Assembly: GCF_000685295.1 (NCBI RefSeq) | Contig: NZ_ARYL01000012.1 | Coordinates: 44,778 to 108,777, forward strand | Direction of reading: 5' to 3' | Source of the DNA: Hyphomonas oceanitis SCH89 | Lineage (GTDB): Bacteria > Pseudomonadota > Alphaproteobacteria > Caulobacterales > Hyphomonadaceae | DNA: 64,000 bases | Part shown: positions 36,975 through 47,250 of the stretch, piece after piece | Layout of the letters: the number at the start of each line of letters is the position of its first letter | How positions within the stretch are numbered: position 1 is the first letter of the stretch | Program-made: the position numbers and the translations under genes | The notes under the pieces: generated by a model | Database searches by the model: none | Seen by the model: only the letters and a program-made list of their open reading frames with translations | Told to the model about the DNA's origin: nothing

Positions 36975-37561
36975 CGGCGCACCTTGATCGCGGCGCAGGC
37001 CTTGGCCAGTGCATCCGGGTAAAGTTGGTGCTCAATGGGCAGGAGGCGGGCGGCGAGGCTGTCGGCGGTGTCGCCGGGCAGGATGGGGAGGCTGGCCTGC
37101 TGGATGATCTCGCCATCGTCGACGCCGGGGCTGACCCAGTGCACCGTGGCGCCAGCTTCGGCATCGCCCGCGTCGATGGCGCGCTGGTGGGTGTCGAGGC
37201 CCTTGTACTTGGGCAGGAGCGAAGGGTGGATGTTGATCATCCGGCCCTGCCATTTGTTGACGAACCAGGGCGTCAGGACGCGCATGAAACCGGCTAGGGC
37301 AATGATCTCGGTGCCAGCTTCCGTGAGGGCCTGGTCCATGGCGCGCTCGAAGGCTTCGCGGTCCTTGCCAAAGGGCTTGTGGTCGATGGCAAGGGCTGAA
37401 ATGCCAGCATCCATTGCAGTTTCGAGGCCCTTTGCGTCCGGGCGGTTGGCGAGGACGAGGACGGGCTTGGCCGGATAGTCCGGGGCGGCGGCGGCCTTGA
37501 GCAGCGCCTCCATGTTCGAGCCGCGGCCGGAGATCAGGATCGCAAGGTTTAGCGGGGTCAT
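36971..37561 (-). CDS. purN: Phosphoribosylglycinamide formyltransferase
   Basis: A 196-residue PurN that transfers a formyl group from 10-formyl-THF to GAR in purine synthesis. Catalytic Asn110, His112 and Asp148 are readable in MINIHPSLLPKYKG and VSPGVDDGEI, each offset by four from E. coli N106/H108/D144. The GAR phosphate loop is SGRGSN. The start overlaps the purM stop by 4 bp. Confidence 0.95.
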   Translation of the reverse strand: MTPLNLAILISGRGSNMEALLKAAAAPDYPAKPVLVLANRPDAKGLETAMDAGISALAIDHKPFGKDREAFERAMDQALTEAGTEIIALAGFMRVLTPWFVNKWQGRMINIHPSLLPKYKGLDTHQRAIDAGDAEAGATVHWVSPGVDDGEIIQQASLPILPGDTADSLAARLLPIEHQLYPDALAKACAAIKVRR

Positions 37562-38583
37562 TTCGCGGCGAGATGGCCAAGGATGACGGGCATTTCGCCC
37601 GCGTCTGTGAGCTGGGCCATGGCGGCGTCAGCGTCTTCAGCAGCGACAGCGAAGATGAGACCGATGCCCATATTGAAGGTGCGGTGCATCTCGTCTTCGG
37701 TCACATTGCCGGCTTCCTGCAGCCACTGGAAGACCGGGAGCGGGGTCCAGGCGGACCGGTCGATGACCGGCTTGAGGTGTTCGGGGACCATTCGCGGGGT
37801 ATTCTCGGTGATGCCGCCGCCCGTGATGTGGGCGAGGCCTTTAACGAGGCCGGACCGGATCAGCGGAAGGGCAAGGTGCGAATAGAGCCGCGTCGGGGTC
37901 AGCAGGGCCTCGCCGAGCGTCTGGTTGCTAAAGGGGGCCGTGGACTCATAGTTCAGCCCTTCGCGCTCGACGATGCGGCGGATGAGGGAATAGCCGTTGG
38001 AATGGGGCCCGGAGGAGGCCACGCCGATCAGCACATCGCCTTCGACCATGTCGTCCATGCGGGGCAGGACCTTGGTGCGATCGACAGCACCGACGACGAA
38101 GCCGGCGAGATCGTAATGGCCCGGCGGGTACATGCCGGGCATTTCGGCCGTTTCGCCGCCGACAAGGGCGCAGCCGGACTGGCGGCAGCCTTCGGCGATG
38201 CCGGAAATAACCGCTTCGGCAATGCCGCCTTCAAGTTTTCCGGTGGCAAAATAGTCGAGAAAGAACAGCGGCTCTGCGCCCTGGGCGAGGACATCATTGG
38301 CGCACATGGCGACAAGGTCGATGCCGACCGTATTGTGCTGGCCGACGTCGAAAGCGAGCATCAGCTTGGTGCCGACGCCGTCCGTGCCGGAGACGAGGAT
38401 AGGGTCGTCGTATCCGGCTTTCTTCAAATCAAACAAGGCGCCAAAGCCGCCGAGGCCGCCCATGACGCCCGCGCGGGACGTGGCCTTGGCCATGGGGCCA
38501 ATGGCGCCAACGAGGCGTTCGCCTGCCTCAATATCGACACCAGCGTCACGGTAAGAAAGGGGAGTTTTTGGCGTTTCGGTCAT
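37558..38583 (-). CDS. purM: Phosphoribosylformylglycinamidine cyclo-ligase
   Basis: A 341-residue AIR synthetase, the purine step after PurL. N-terminal SYRDAGVDIEAG and the ATP-binding segments GVGTKLMLAF and GGETAEMPGMY are intact. purM-purN is a normal pair. It is divergent from the DUF2066 gene, and the purM-DUF2066-hda neighbourhood recurs across proteobacteria. Confidence 0.96.
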   Translation of the reverse strand: MTETPKTPLSYRDAGVDIEAGERLVGAIGPMAKATSRAGVMGGLGGFGALFDLKKAGYDDPILVSGTDGVGTKLMLAFDVGQHNTVGIDLVAMCANDVLAQGAEPLFFLDYFATGKLEGGIAEAVISGIAEGCRQSGCALVGGETAEMPGMYPPGHYDLAGFVVGAVDRTKVLPRMDDMVEGDVLIGVASSGPHSNGYSLIRRIVEREGLNYESTAPFSNQTLGEALLTPTRLYSHLALPLIRSGLVKGLAHITGGGITENTPRMVPEHLKPVIDRSAWTPLPVFQWLQEAGNVTEDEMHRTFNMGIGLIFAVAAEDADAAMAQLTDAGEMPVILGHLAAK

Positions 38584-38690
38584 GATGTCTCGCGCGTTAG
38601 CATGGGGAAATCGCCTTATCCAGTGCTGCTTGCGGTTCCAGCCGCCGCATCAGCTTGCTACAAGGAAGGCTGACAGGGAGGTCGTTGACC

Positions 38691-39719
38691 ATGATTCGTT
38701 TGCTTCTCGCCTCGGTATTCCTCGCCTGTATGGCATCCCTGCCAGCCATGGCAGATACCCGTGATGTTTACACCGTCCGCAATATCGAAGTCGATGAACA
38801 GGCTGCCAGTGTGATCGAAGCGCGCAATGCGGCCATGTCCGTTGCGCGCCAGAAAGCGGCGCGGCGCCTGCTCGACAAGATCACCCTTGCGTCTGACCGG
38901 GCCGCTGTCGGCGGACTGCCGGTGGATTATGCACTGGCCGAGCGCCTTGCGGCAGCTGTGGACGTGCAGGAAGAGAATGCGGGCGCCGGGCGCTATCGCG
39001 GCGTCCTCTCGGTTGTACTCAATCCGCTGATGGTACGCGCGCATCTCGATCAGAAAGGCGTGCCCTATGTGGACACGCAGGGGCCCCTTAGCCTGATGGT
39101 GCCGCTGGCAGCGGACTACCAGGCGCAGGAAGCCTGGCGGGCAGCGCTGGGCCCACGCAATTCCACGGCGCTGACACCCTATGTGACGGCAACGGACCCT
39201 GGCTATTCCAATTATTCCGACTGGTCGCAGGTTTCGACCGAAGCGGCGACCGTCAATGCGCGGCGCGGCGTGCTGGCTGAACTGGCTGGCAGCGAGGGCG
39301 CCTATCGCGTGACGCTGTCGACCGTGACGGCAGCCGGGACCGAACTGGTTGGCACGACGAATTCAGTACCGACGCTGGCGGATGCCGCAGCCGCAGCCTC
39401 TGCCCTGATGGACGAGAACTGGAAGCAGCTGTCGATCATCCGTGGTGGCTCGCGGACCACCACCAGTGCGAGCGTGCGCTACACGTCGCTTGCCGAGTGG
39501 AACACGCTGCGCGGGGCGCTGGCCCGTTCCCCGCTCGTCTCGGATTTCAAGATCACGGCGATTGCCCGCGATGGCGCGCTGGTGACCTTTGCCTATGCGG
39601 GCGATGAGCCACGGCTGCAGAATGACTTGTTGCAGCGCGGTGTGTCGCTGGCCGCAGCGCCGGATGGTGAAGACGGCCTCGTGCTCAGCTCTGCCGTGTC
39701 TGCCACGGCGAGGCCGTGA
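38691..39719 (+). CDS. DUF2066 domain protein, exported
   Basis: A 342-residue protein with a Sec signal peptide (LLLASVFLACMASLPAMA). I chose the ATG at 38691, behind AGGGAGG, rather than 36 bp upstream. The mature N-terminal half (RNAAMSVARQKAARRLLDKI) is typical of DUF2066. Function is unknown. The gene lies between purM and hdaA, an arrangement conserved well beyond alphaproteobacteria. Confidence 0.85.
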   Translation: MIRLLLASVFLACMASLPAMADTRDVYTVRNIEVDEQAASVIEARNAAMSVARQKAARRLLDKITLASDRAAVGGLPVDYALAERLAAAVDVQEENAGAGRYRGVLSVVLNPLMVRAHLDQKGVPYVDTQGPLSLMVPLAADYQAQEAWRAALGPRNSTALTPYVTATDPGYSNYSDWSQVSTEAATVNARRGVLAELAGSEGAYRVTLSTVTAAGTELVGTTNSVPTLADAAAAASALMDENWKQLSIIRGGSRTTTSASVRYTSLAEWNTLRGALARSPLVSDFKITAIARDGALVTFAYAGDEPRLQNDLLQRGVSLAAAPDGEDGLVLSSAVSATARP

Positions 39720-39744
39720 GCCAGAGTATCCTGACAGGCCCGGC

Positions 39745-40428
39745 ATGCCCGACCAGTTGAGTTTTGGATTTCCCGCCACGGGGCTCGGCTTCGCCGATCT
39801 GGTGGTTTCCCCCGTCAACGAGAGCGCCCTGCGCATCGTGCAGCGGCCAGAGAACTGGCCGACGCCGGTGCTGTGCCTCGTGGGCGCTCCAAAGTCGGGG
39901 CTGACCACGATTGCCCATGCCTGGGCGCAGCGCTTTGGCGGCGATGTGTTCGAGGCGAAGGCCTTTGCCAGCCTGAAGGCGCGGGACGTGGATGCGCGGG
40001 CGGCGGCTTTCACGGCGATCGACGGGGCAGACCGCGTGCCCGCAGGCGACAAGGTGCTGTCGCTGATCAACCTCATTTCCAGCGGGGCCGGGCGGATGCT
40101 GCTGACCGCCAACGTGCCGCCGCCGCAATGGCAGGCGCCTTCGGCGGACCTGAAATCGCGCCTCAATTCCATGCCCGTGACGGAAATCGACCCGCCGGAT
40201 GAGGCGATGATGATGGGACGGCTGAAGGCGGCTGCGGTGCGGCATTTCCTCAAACTGGAGCCGGATGTCCTCAAATATCTGGTTCCGCGGCTTGATCTCT
40301 CCTATGAGGCCATTGAGACCTTTGCCGAAAGGCTGAGCGATGGCGTAACCGACCTTGGCCGGGCGCCCAGCGTGCCGCTGGTGAAGGAGGTGCTCGATGC
40401 AATGCAGGATCGGGCGCCGGACGGCTGA
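39745..40428 (+). CDS. hdaA: DnaA-related regulator of initiation HdaA
   Basis: A 228-residue AAA+ protein resembling DnaA domain III without the C-terminal DNA-binding domain. The N-terminal QLSFGF (residues 4-9) is a beta-clamp binding motif, as required for Hda/HdaA to stimulate DnaA-ATP hydrolysis on the loaded clamp. The P-loop region reads VGAPKSGLTTIAH. It lies 25 bp after the DUF2066 gene and 35 bp before ppk1. Confidence 0.88.
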   Translation: MPDQLSFGFPATGLGFADLVVSPVNESALRIVQRPENWPTPVLCLVGAPKSGLTTIAHAWAQRFGGDVFEAKAFASLKARDVDARAAAFTAIDGADRVPAGDKVLSLINLISSGAGRMLLTANVPPPQWQAPSADLKSRLNSMPVTEIDPPDEAMMMGRLKAAAVRHFLKLEPDVLKYLVPRLDLSYEAIETFAERLSDGVTDLGRAPSVPLVKEVLDAMQDRAPDG

Positions 40429-40463
40429 GTCGTGATACTGAACTGAAAGCTGACGGGGCAAAC

Positions 40464-42638
40464 ATGGCAGACGGAACGACGCGAACCCAAAAGGCGCTGA
40501 AGGCGTCGCCTGACAGGTTCCTCAACCGGGAACTGTCCTGGCTGGAATTCAACCGGCGTGTGCTGGAAGAGACGGCCAACAAGGCGCACCCCCTGCTGGA
40601 GCGTCTGCGCTTCCTGTCCATCTCGGCAAGCAACCTCGATGAGTTCGAAATGGTGCGCTATGCGGGCCTGCGTGAGCAGGTGCGGGCCGGTATCGTCAAG
40701 CCTAGCCAGGACGGGCTGAAACCCTCCGAACAGGTCGAGCAGATCGAGAAGGCGTCGCTGCGCCTGATCGCAGACCAGCAGGAACAGTGGCGCATCCTGA
40801 AAGAGGAAATGGCGGCGGAGAATATCCACGTCCTTTCGGCCGCCGCGCTGACCAAGAAGGAACGCACTGACCTCGAGACCTATTTCCGCAACAATATCTT
40901 TCCGGTGCTGACACCGCTGGCGGTGGACCCGGCGCACCCGTTCCCGTTCATTCCGAACCTTGGCTTTTCGATTGCCGTTGACCTTGCCTCCCGTTCGGGC
41001 GGCGAAGGGCATGTCGGCATCGTGCCGCTGCCGGCCTTTGTGCGCCGCTTCATCCGGCTGCCGAAGACGACCAAGGGCCATATGCGGTTCATCGCGCTGG
41101 AAGACGTGATCGGCCTGTTCCTGGAGGAATTGTTCCCCGGTTTCGTGGAGAAGGACCGGTGCCTTTTCCGCGTTGTGCGTGACAGCGATATCGATATCGA
41201 GGAAGAGGCCGAAGACCTGATCCGCGAGTTCGAGGTGATGCTGAAGCAGCGGCGCCGGGGCCGTATCGTGCGCCTCAGGATGCAGTCGAGCGCGCCGGAC
41301 AAGCTGCGTGAATTCATTACCCATGAGATTGGCGCCGAACAGGCCGATACGGTTCTGTATGATGGCATTCTGGGCATGGCGCAGCTGTCTGAGTTGATCG
41401 TCGACGACCGACTGGACCTGCAATTCCCGCCTTATGAGCCGCGCTATCCCGAGCGCATCCGCGAGATGGGTGGCGATTGCTTTGCAGCGATCCGGGCAAA
41501 GGACATTCTGGTCCACCACCCGTTCGAGAGCTTTGATGTGGTGGTCCAGTTTATCCGGCAGGCCGCAGCGGACCCACAGGTCGTGGCCATCAAGCAGACG
41601 CTGTATCGCACGACATCCAACTCGCCGGTTGTGGCGGCGCTGATCGAGGCGGCAGAGTCCGGCAAGAACGTGACCGCGCTGGTGGAGATCAAGGCGCGCT
41701 TTGACGAGGAGGCGAACCTGCGCTTGGCGCGCGACCTGGAACGGGCCGGTGTGCAGGTGGTCTACGGGTTTATCGAGTACAAGACGCACGCCAAGGTGTC
41801 GCTGGTGGTGCGGCGTGAGGGGACGGAGCTTCGTTCGTATACGCATTTCGGGACGGGGAACTATCATCCGATCAATGCCCGTATCTATACGGACCTTTCC
41901 CTGTTCACGGCTGATGCGGCGCTGGGGCGCGATGCGAACCGGCTATTCAACTTCGTGACCGCCTATCGCGAGCCGCCGGATGTTGGCCCGGTGCTGGAGA
42001 AGATTTCCATGTCGCCGCTGACCCTGCGGTCGAACCTGATCAAGATGATCGAGGCGGAAGCGGCGGCCTCCAGGAAGGGCCAGCCTTGCGGCATCTGGGC
42101 CAAGATGAACTCGCTTGTGGACGGCGAGGTGATCGACAAGCTTTATGAGGCGAGCCAGGCGGGTGTGCCGATCACGCTGGTGGTGCGGGGCATCTGTTGC
42201 CTGCGTCCGGGTGTGCCCGGCCTGTCGGAGACCATTGCCGTGAAGAGCATTGTGGGCCGCTTCCTGGAGCACTCGCGGATCGTGTGCTTCGCCAATGGTG
42301 AGACACTGCCATCGCCGAATGCCAAAGTGTTCATCTCGTCGGCTGACTGGATGCCGCGCAACCTGACGCGGCGCGTCGAGGCGCTGGTGCCGATCGAAAA
42401 CCCGACCGTGCATCGCCAGGTGCTGAACCAGATCATGGTGGCGAACCTGAATGACGAGACACAGAGCTGGATCATGGAGGCGGATGGCGACTATCGCCGC
42501 GTGAAGCCGGAAAACCGCGAGACGGCCTTCGAGGCGCACCAGTATTTCATGGACAATCCAAGCCTTTCCGGGCGAGGGAGTGCCCTTGAAGTCAGCCTGC
42601 CCCCGCGCCTGTCGCACAAGGGCGGCAAGTCGGCATGA
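40464..42638 (+). CDS. ppk1: Polyphosphate kinase 1
   Basis: A 724-residue PPK1 that makes polyphosphate from ATP. N-terminal FLNRELSWLEFNRRVLEE and the C-terminal phospholipase-D-like domains are present. His442 in KTHAKVSLVVRREG fits the autophosphorylated histidine (E. coli His435). The ppx gene starts inside its stop codon, coupling synthesis and breakdown genes. Confidence 0.96.
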   Translation: MADGTTRTQKALKASPDRFLNRELSWLEFNRRVLEETANKAHPLLERLRFLSISASNLDEFEMVRYAGLREQVRAGIVKPSQDGLKPSEQVEQIEKASLRLIADQQEQWRILKEEMAAENIHVLSAAALTKKERTDLETYFRNNIFPVLTPLAVDPAHPFPFIPNLGFSIAVDLASRSGGEGHVGIVPLPAFVRRFIRLPKTTKGHMRFIALEDVIGLFLEELFPGFVEKDRCLFRVVRDSDIDIEEEAEDLIREFEVMLKQRRRGRIVRLRMQSSAPDKLREFITHEIGAEQADTVLYDGILGMAQLSELIVDDRLDLQFPPYEPRYPERIREMGGDCFAAIRAKDILVHHPFESFDVVVQFIRQAAADPQVVAIKQTLYRTTSNSPVVAALIEAAESGKNVTALVEIKARFDEEANLRLARDLERAGVQVVYGFIEYKTHAKVSLVVRREGTELRSYTHFGTGNYHPINARIYTDLSLFTADAALGRDANRLFNFVTAYREPPDVGPVLEKISMSPLTLRSNLIKMIEAEAAASRKGQPCGIWAKMNSLVDGEVIDKLYEASQAGVPITLVVRGICCLRPGVPGLSETIAVKSIVGRFLEHSRIVCFANGETLPSPNAKVFISSADWMPRNLTRRVEALVPIENPTVHRQVLNQIMVANLNDETQSWIMEADGDYRRVKPENRETAFEAHQYFMDNPSLSGRGSALEVSLPPRLSHKGGKSA

Positions 42639-44116
42639 TGTTCCCGAAATCAGAACGCGCCGGCATTATCGATATCGGGTCGAACTCTGTTCGTCTTGTG
42701 ATCTATGACGTGCTCGGATCGTCGATCCTGCAGACCTTCAATGAGAAGGTGATGGCGGGGCTGGGCGAGGGACTGATAAAGCGCGGGACTTTGTCACCCA
42801 CCGGCCGGGAGGCAGCGCTGGGGGCACTGAGCCGGTATCGGGCGATCCTGAAGGCGCTGAACCTGCGTAATTATACCGCCGTCGCCACGGCGGCCGTGCG
42901 CGAGGCGAGCGACGGGCCGGACTTCGTGAAGAAGGCTGGGCGCGTGCTGGGGCGTCCGGTGAGGGTGTTGTCGGGCGCGGACGAGGCGCGGCTATCGGCG
43001 CTGGGCGTGGAGGCGAGTTTCCACCAGCCCAAGGGCGTGATGGGCGACCTTGGCGGATCAAGCCTGGAATTCCAGCGCATCGGTTATGGCAAGGCGCTGG
43101 GGGAGAGCCTGCTGCTGGGGCCGCTGTCACTGGCCGAGGACGTGATGGACCTGCGCGAGCTGCGCAAGAAGGTGAAGGCCGAGCTGAAGAAGTCGAAGGC
43201 CTTGCCGGGGGCGCAGGGCCGTTTCTATGCGGTGGGCGGCGCTTGGCGCTCGTTCGCGCGGCTGAACATGGATGTGGAGGATTATTCCCTCCACGTGCTG
43301 CAGGGCTATCAGATGAATGAGGGGCAGGTGGCGCGCGCAGCGAAGCTCTGCTTCGACAGCGTGACCAACCCGGCAGCCCGCAGCGTGATCGAGAAGGTGG
43401 ACCGGCGCCGGGCGAAACACCTGCCGATTGCGGCGATGATCCTGGAAGAAGTGCTGGCGAGCAGCCAGCTGGAGGGCGTGACGATATCGTCCGGCGGCCT
43501 GCGCGAGGGCGTGCTGCGCGACCTGACGGGCGCGGCGGTGACCGATCCGCTGCTGGATGGCGTGATCGCCTTCGGGCGGCTTGACCATAACCAGATCGCT
43601 TTCGGTCAGGCGCTGCATGAATTCGTCAGCCCGGCCTTCGGTCCGGAAGCGGACCTGTTCGGCTCACCGGCGGCGGATGCGCGGATCGAGAAGGCGGCCT
43701 GCATGATGGCCGACAGCGCAGGGCGCTTCCATCCGGACCACCGCTCGCTGCTGGCCTATGAACAGGCCCTCAGGGCGCCCTATGCGGGCGTGAGCCATGC
43801 GGAGCGGGCGATGATCGCCTATGCGATCGGCTGTCGCTACGAGAAGGATTTCAAGCGGCCGAGCGAGTATCTCGACCTGACGACCGATGAGCAGGCTGAC
43901 CGGGCCAAGCAGCTGGGCAGCGCCATGCGGCTCGGTGCGGTGTTTTCGGGGCGCTCAGGGCCGATCCTGCAGCGGGCCAGCCTCGCGCGGAAAGGCGGCG
44001 ACCTGGAACTGCATGTGCTGAAAGTGGATGCGCCGATGGTATCGGACACGGTGTTGCGGCGCCTGTCGCAGACGGCGAACCAGCTGCGGCTGAAGCCGAA
44101 GGTCGTCGAGGTCTAA
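42635..44116 (+). CDS. ppx: Exopolyphosphatase (Ppx/GppA family)
   Basis: A 493-residue ASKHA-fold phosphatase. The first phosphate loop is DIGSNSVRLVIYD and the second is GDLGGSSLEF, with a helical HD-like C-terminal half from about residue 310. Members hydrolyse polyphosphate and/or pppGpp. The 4-bp overlap with ppk1 points to the polyphosphate role. It converges on rnd with 8 bp between stops. Confidence 0.9.
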   Translation: MMFPKSERAGIIDIGSNSVRLVIYDVLGSSILQTFNEKVMAGLGEGLIKRGTLSPTGREAALGALSRYRAILKALNLRNYTAVATAAVREASDGPDFVKKAGRVLGRPVRVLSGADEARLSALGVEASFHQPKGVMGDLGGSSLEFQRIGYGKALGESLLLGPLSLAEDVMDLRELRKKVKAELKKSKALPGAQGRFYAVGGAWRSFARLNMDVEDYSLHVLQGYQMNEGQVARAAKLCFDSVTNPAARSVIEKVDRRRAKHLPIAAMILEEVLASSQLEGVTISSGGLREGVLRDLTGAAVTDPLLDGVIAFGRLDHNQIAFGQALHEFVSPAFGPEADLFGSPAADARIEKAACMMADSAGRFHPDHRSLLAYEQALRAPYAGVSHAERAMIAYAIGCRYEKDFKRPSEYLDLTTDEQADRAKQLGSAMRLGAVFSGRSGPILQRASLARKGGDLELHVLKVDAPMVSDTVLRRLSQTANQLRLKPKVVEV

Positions 44117-44124
44117 GACTGGGC

Positions 44125-45291
44125 CTAGACGTCGAAGAGGCGGACCTGACCACCCTGGAAGGAGACGGCGAGCTGGCCGTTGAGCAGGGCCTGCGCCTTC
44201 TTGCCGAACATATCATAGCGCCAGCCGGTCATGGCCGCGATGTCTTCGGTCGTCTCGCCACGGGCAATGCGGTCGATATCGGCCGCATTGGCGATCAGGC
44301 GGGGCACGACATTGTGCTCGTCGCTGACATGCTTGAGCAGCACTTTGAGCAATTCCGGGGCGCCGGCCGGGATTTGCGCATTCTGCACGCGCGGCTCCAG
44401 TTCGGGGGCGAACTTGTCCGGATTGTCGATGGCCTCGATCACGGCTTCCATCAGGCCCTGGCCATGCTTGGAGCGGATGAAGCCCGAGGGCACGGCGCGC
44501 AGCTGGTTGTAATCGTTCTCGTTACGCGGCTTCTGGGCCGCGATTTCCTGAATCGCGTCATCCTTGAGGATGCGGCGGCGCGGCTTGTCCAGTTCCTGCG
44601 CGAGGCGTTCGCGCCACGCGGCGACGGCCACCACGATGGCGGCATAGTCCTTCTTGGGCTTGCGCAGTTTCAGGCGCTGCCAGGCATTCATCGGGTCGGT
44701 GTCGTATTTGGCGGGATCTTCCAGATCGGCCATTTCCTCACGAACCCAGTTCATGCGGCCGGATTTTTCCAGCTCTTCGCGCATGATCAGGTAGATGTCG
44801 CGCAGGTGCGTGACGTCTCCGAGGGCGTAGATCAGCTGTTTCTGGCTGAGCGGACGGCGCATCCAGTCAGTGAACTGGCTGGATTTGTCGATCTGGCGGC
44901 GCACGACGCGCTGGACCAGATTGTCGTATGAGATCGAGTCGCCATAGCCGAGGGCCATTGCAGCCACCTGGGTATCGAAGATCGGGCCGGGCGGATGGCC
45001 GATCAGGCGATTGAAGATTTCGATGTCCTGCCGGGCGGCGTGAAACACCTTTACCCGGTTATCCATGGCGATCAGGTCAAGGAAGGGACCGATGTCCAGA
45101 TCCTCGGCCAGAGGGTCAATAAGGCCCTCGACCCCCGGTGCGGAGGCCTGCACGAGGCAGAGTTCCGGCCAGTAGGTCGTTTCCCGATGGAATTCGGTAT
45201 CGACGCAGATGAAGTCCGATTCGGCCAGTTTGCCGCACAGGTCTTCGAGCGCCGACTGCTCAGTAATGGGAGTCAAGGTGTTGTCAGTCAT
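44125..45291 (-). CDS. rnd: Ribonuclease D
   Basis: A 388-residue DEDDy 3'-5' exoribonuclease of tRNA maturation. Asp31 and Glu33 lie in CVDTEFHRE, the second Exo motif is in FHAARQDIEIF, and the Tyr of Exo III lies in LIYALGDVTHLRDI. One HRDC domain follows at about residues 210-290. It is divergent from aspS. Confidence 0.94.
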   Translation of the reverse strand: MTDNTLTPITEQSALEDLCGKLAESDFICVDTEFHRETTYWPELCLVQASAPGVEGLIDPLAEDLDIGPFLDLIAMDNRVKVFHAARQDIEIFNRLIGHPPGPIFDTQVAAMALGYGDSISYDNLVQRVVRRQIDKSSQFTDWMRRPLSQKQLIYALGDVTHLRDIYLIMREELEKSGRMNWVREEMADLEDPAKYDTDPMNAWQRLKLRKPKKDYAAIVVAVAAWRERLAQELDKPRRRILKDDAIQEIAAQKPRNENDYNQLRAVPSGFIRSKHGQGLMEAVIEAIDNPDKFAPELEPRVQNAQIPAGAPELLKVLLKHVSDEHNVVPRLIANAADIDRIARGETTEDIAAMTGWRYDMFGKKAQALLNGQLAVSFQGGQVRLFDV

Positions 45292-45326
45292 CGCGGGCTT
45301 GCGTATCGCAGGCCCTTGACAAGTGA

Positions 45327-45362
45327 AAGGGCTTAAATGCCCTTGCGCCCCTGATTTATAAT
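45327..45362 (+). promoter_or_regulatory. Candidate aspS promoter with AAGGGC-N6-GCCCTT palindrome
   Basis: A perfect TATAAT lies at 45357-45362, 27 bp before the aspS start. The inverted repeat AAGGGC-TTAAAT-GCCCTT (45327-45344) covers where the -35 element should be. A TTGACA at 45316 is too far upstream for this -10, so the promoter architecture remains a suggestion. Confidence 0.4.
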
Positions 45363-45388
45363 GAATGCCTTTCCGGAGAAACGATCCG

Positions 45389-47221
45389 ATGCACGCCTAT
45401 CGCACCCATACATGCGGTGAACTTCGCAAGTCCCACGTGGGCGAAACCGTCAAATTGTCCGGCTGGCTGCACCGCCGCCGCGAACATGCCGGCGCCCTGT
45501 TCATCGATCTGCGCGACCATTATGGCCTGACGCAGGTCGTGGTCCACCCAGGCGCGCCTTTCTACGAGGACGCCAAGCGCGCCTCGGCCGAAAGCGTGCT
45601 GACCGTGACCGGCAAGGTAATCTCGCGAGAGGCAGAGGCGGTTAATGCCGAACTGCCCACAGGCGAGGTGGAATTGCCCGCAGACACGCTGATTATCGAG
45701 AGTGCAGCTGAAAAGCTGCCGCTGCCTGTCTTTGCGGAGCCGGACTATCCGGAAGATATCCGCCTGAAGCACCGCTATCTCGACCTGCGCCGCGAGACGC
45801 TGCACAAGAACATGATCCTGCGCAGCCAGGTCATCGCCAGTCTGCGCCAGCGCATGATTGCGCAGGGCTTCATGGAATACCAGACGCCCATCCTGACGGC
45901 CTCCAGCCCGGAAGGCGCCCGCGACTTCCTCGTGCCGTCGCGCCTGCATCCCGGCGAATTCTACGCGCTGCCGCAGGCGCCGCAGCAGTTCAAGCAGCTG
46001 CTGATGGTGTCCGGCTTTGACCGTTATTTCCAGATTGCGCCGTGCTTCCGCGACGAAGACGCGCGCGCTGACCGGTCGCCGGGTGAGTTCTACCAGCTCG
46101 ATATCGAAATGAGCTTTGTCACGCAGGATGACGTGTTTGGCGCGATTGAGCCTGTCATGCGCGGCGTGTTCGAGGAGTTTGCTGACTGGGAAGGCAAGGG
46201 ACGCTCCGTCCCGGCTGAACCGTTCGTGCATATTCCCTACGCTGAATCGATGGCGAAATATGGTTCCGACAAGCCAGACCTGCGCAACCCGCTGGAACTC
46301 TGCGATGTGACCGATTTCTTTGCGGATGAAAGCAAGACCGGTTTCAGCATCTTTGCGAAGATCATCAAGGGCGGCGGCAAGGTCATTGCCATTCCGGCGC
46401 CGAAGGCTGCGGCTGAAAAGTCCCGCAAGTTCTTCGATGACATGGATAAGTGGGCCAAGAAAGAGATGCAGGCGCCCGGCCTTGGCTATGCGCGCCTGAA
46501 GGAGGCTGATGGCGGCGGTGTGGACAGTCAGGACCCTGTGCTCAAAGGCTTTGAGGCGGGCCATCTGGCCGATCTGCTGGCTCATATGGGGCTCGGCGCT
46601 GGCGACGGCGTATTCTTCTCGGCAGGCGCAAAGAGCGCGGCCTACAAGCTGGCGGGCGCTGCCCGGAACGAGCTTGGCAAGTCGCTTGAGCTGATTGAAG
46701 AGGGCGTGTTCCGGTTCTGCTGGATCGTCGACTTCCCGATGTTCGAATATGACGAAGACAACAAGAAGATCGACTTCAGCCACAACCCGTTCTCGATGCC
46801 ACAAGGCGGCATGGAGGCCCTGACCGCAGCCAAGACCGAGGAAGAGATCCTCGACATCAAGGCCTTCCAGTATGACATCGTCTGTAACGGTATCGAACTG
46901 TCATCGGGTGCCATCCGGAACCACCGCCCTGACGTGATGCTCAAGGCCTTCGAGATGGCGGGATACGGCCCTGAAGTCGTCGAGGCCGAGTTTGGCGGCA
47001 TGCTGAACGCGTTCCGCTATGGCGCCCCGCCGCATGGCGGCATCGCACCGGGCGTCGACCGGATCGTCATGTTGCTGGCGGATGCCGAGAATATCCGCGA
47101 TGTCACGCTGTTCCCGATGAACGGTCAGGCACGCGACCTGCTGATGGGGGCACCGAGCCCTGTCGACGACAAGCAGCTGAAAGAGCTGAACATCCGCATG
47201 GCGCCTCAGGTTAAATCCTGA
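45389..47221 (+). CDS. aspS: Aspartyl-tRNA synthetase
   Basis: A 610-residue bacterial-type class II AspRS. I chose the ATG at 45389, behind CGGAGAAA, over one 24 bp upstream. An OB-fold anticodon-binding domain comes first, then motif 2 ([10 protein letters not shown]) with an alphaproteobacterial SPGEFYQLD continuation, a GAD insertion domain and motif 3 ([13 protein letters not shown]). Because gatA and gatB are present, it may be non-discriminating and also charge tRNA(Asn), but I cannot decide this from sequence. Confidence 0.96.
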   Translation: MHAYRTHTCGELRKSHVGETVKLSGWLHRRREHAGALFIDLRDHYGLTQVVVHPGAPFYEDAKRASAESVLTVTGKVISREAEAVNAELPTGEVELPADTLIIESAAEKLPLPVFAEPDYPEDIRLKHRYLDLRRETLHKNMILRSQVIASLRQRMIAQGFMEYQTPILTASSPEGARDFLVPSRLHPGEFYALPQAPQQFKQLLMVSGFDRYFQIAPCFRDEDARADRSPGEFYQLDIEMSFVTQDDVFGAIEPVMRGVFEEFADWEGKGRSVPAEPFVHIPYAESMAKYGSDKPDLRNPLELCDVTDFFADESKTGFSIFAKIIKGGGKVIAIPAPKAAAEKSRKFFDDMDKWAKKEMQAPGLGYARLKEADGGGVDSQDPVLKGFEAGHLADLLAHMGLGAGDGVFFSAGAKSAAYKLAGAARNELGKSLELIEEGVFRFCWIVDFPMFEYDEDNKKIDFSHNPFSMPQGGMEALTAAKTEEEILDIKAFQYDIVCNGIELSSGAIRNHRPDVMLKAFEMAGYGPEVVEAEFGGMLNAFRYGAPPHGGIAPGVDRIVMLLADAENIRDVTLFPMNGQARDLLMGAPSPVDDKQLKELNIRMAPQVKS

Positions 47222-47250
47222 GGCGATAGCGGCTTACCATCCATACGTAT

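Noticed and set aside
45316..45321. TTGACA as the aspS -35 box
   Set aside because: It lies 35 bp from the TATAAT, far from the usual 16-18 bp spacing.
45356..46804. A 482-residue open frame opposite aspS
   Set aside because: Antisense shadow of a conserved synthetase.
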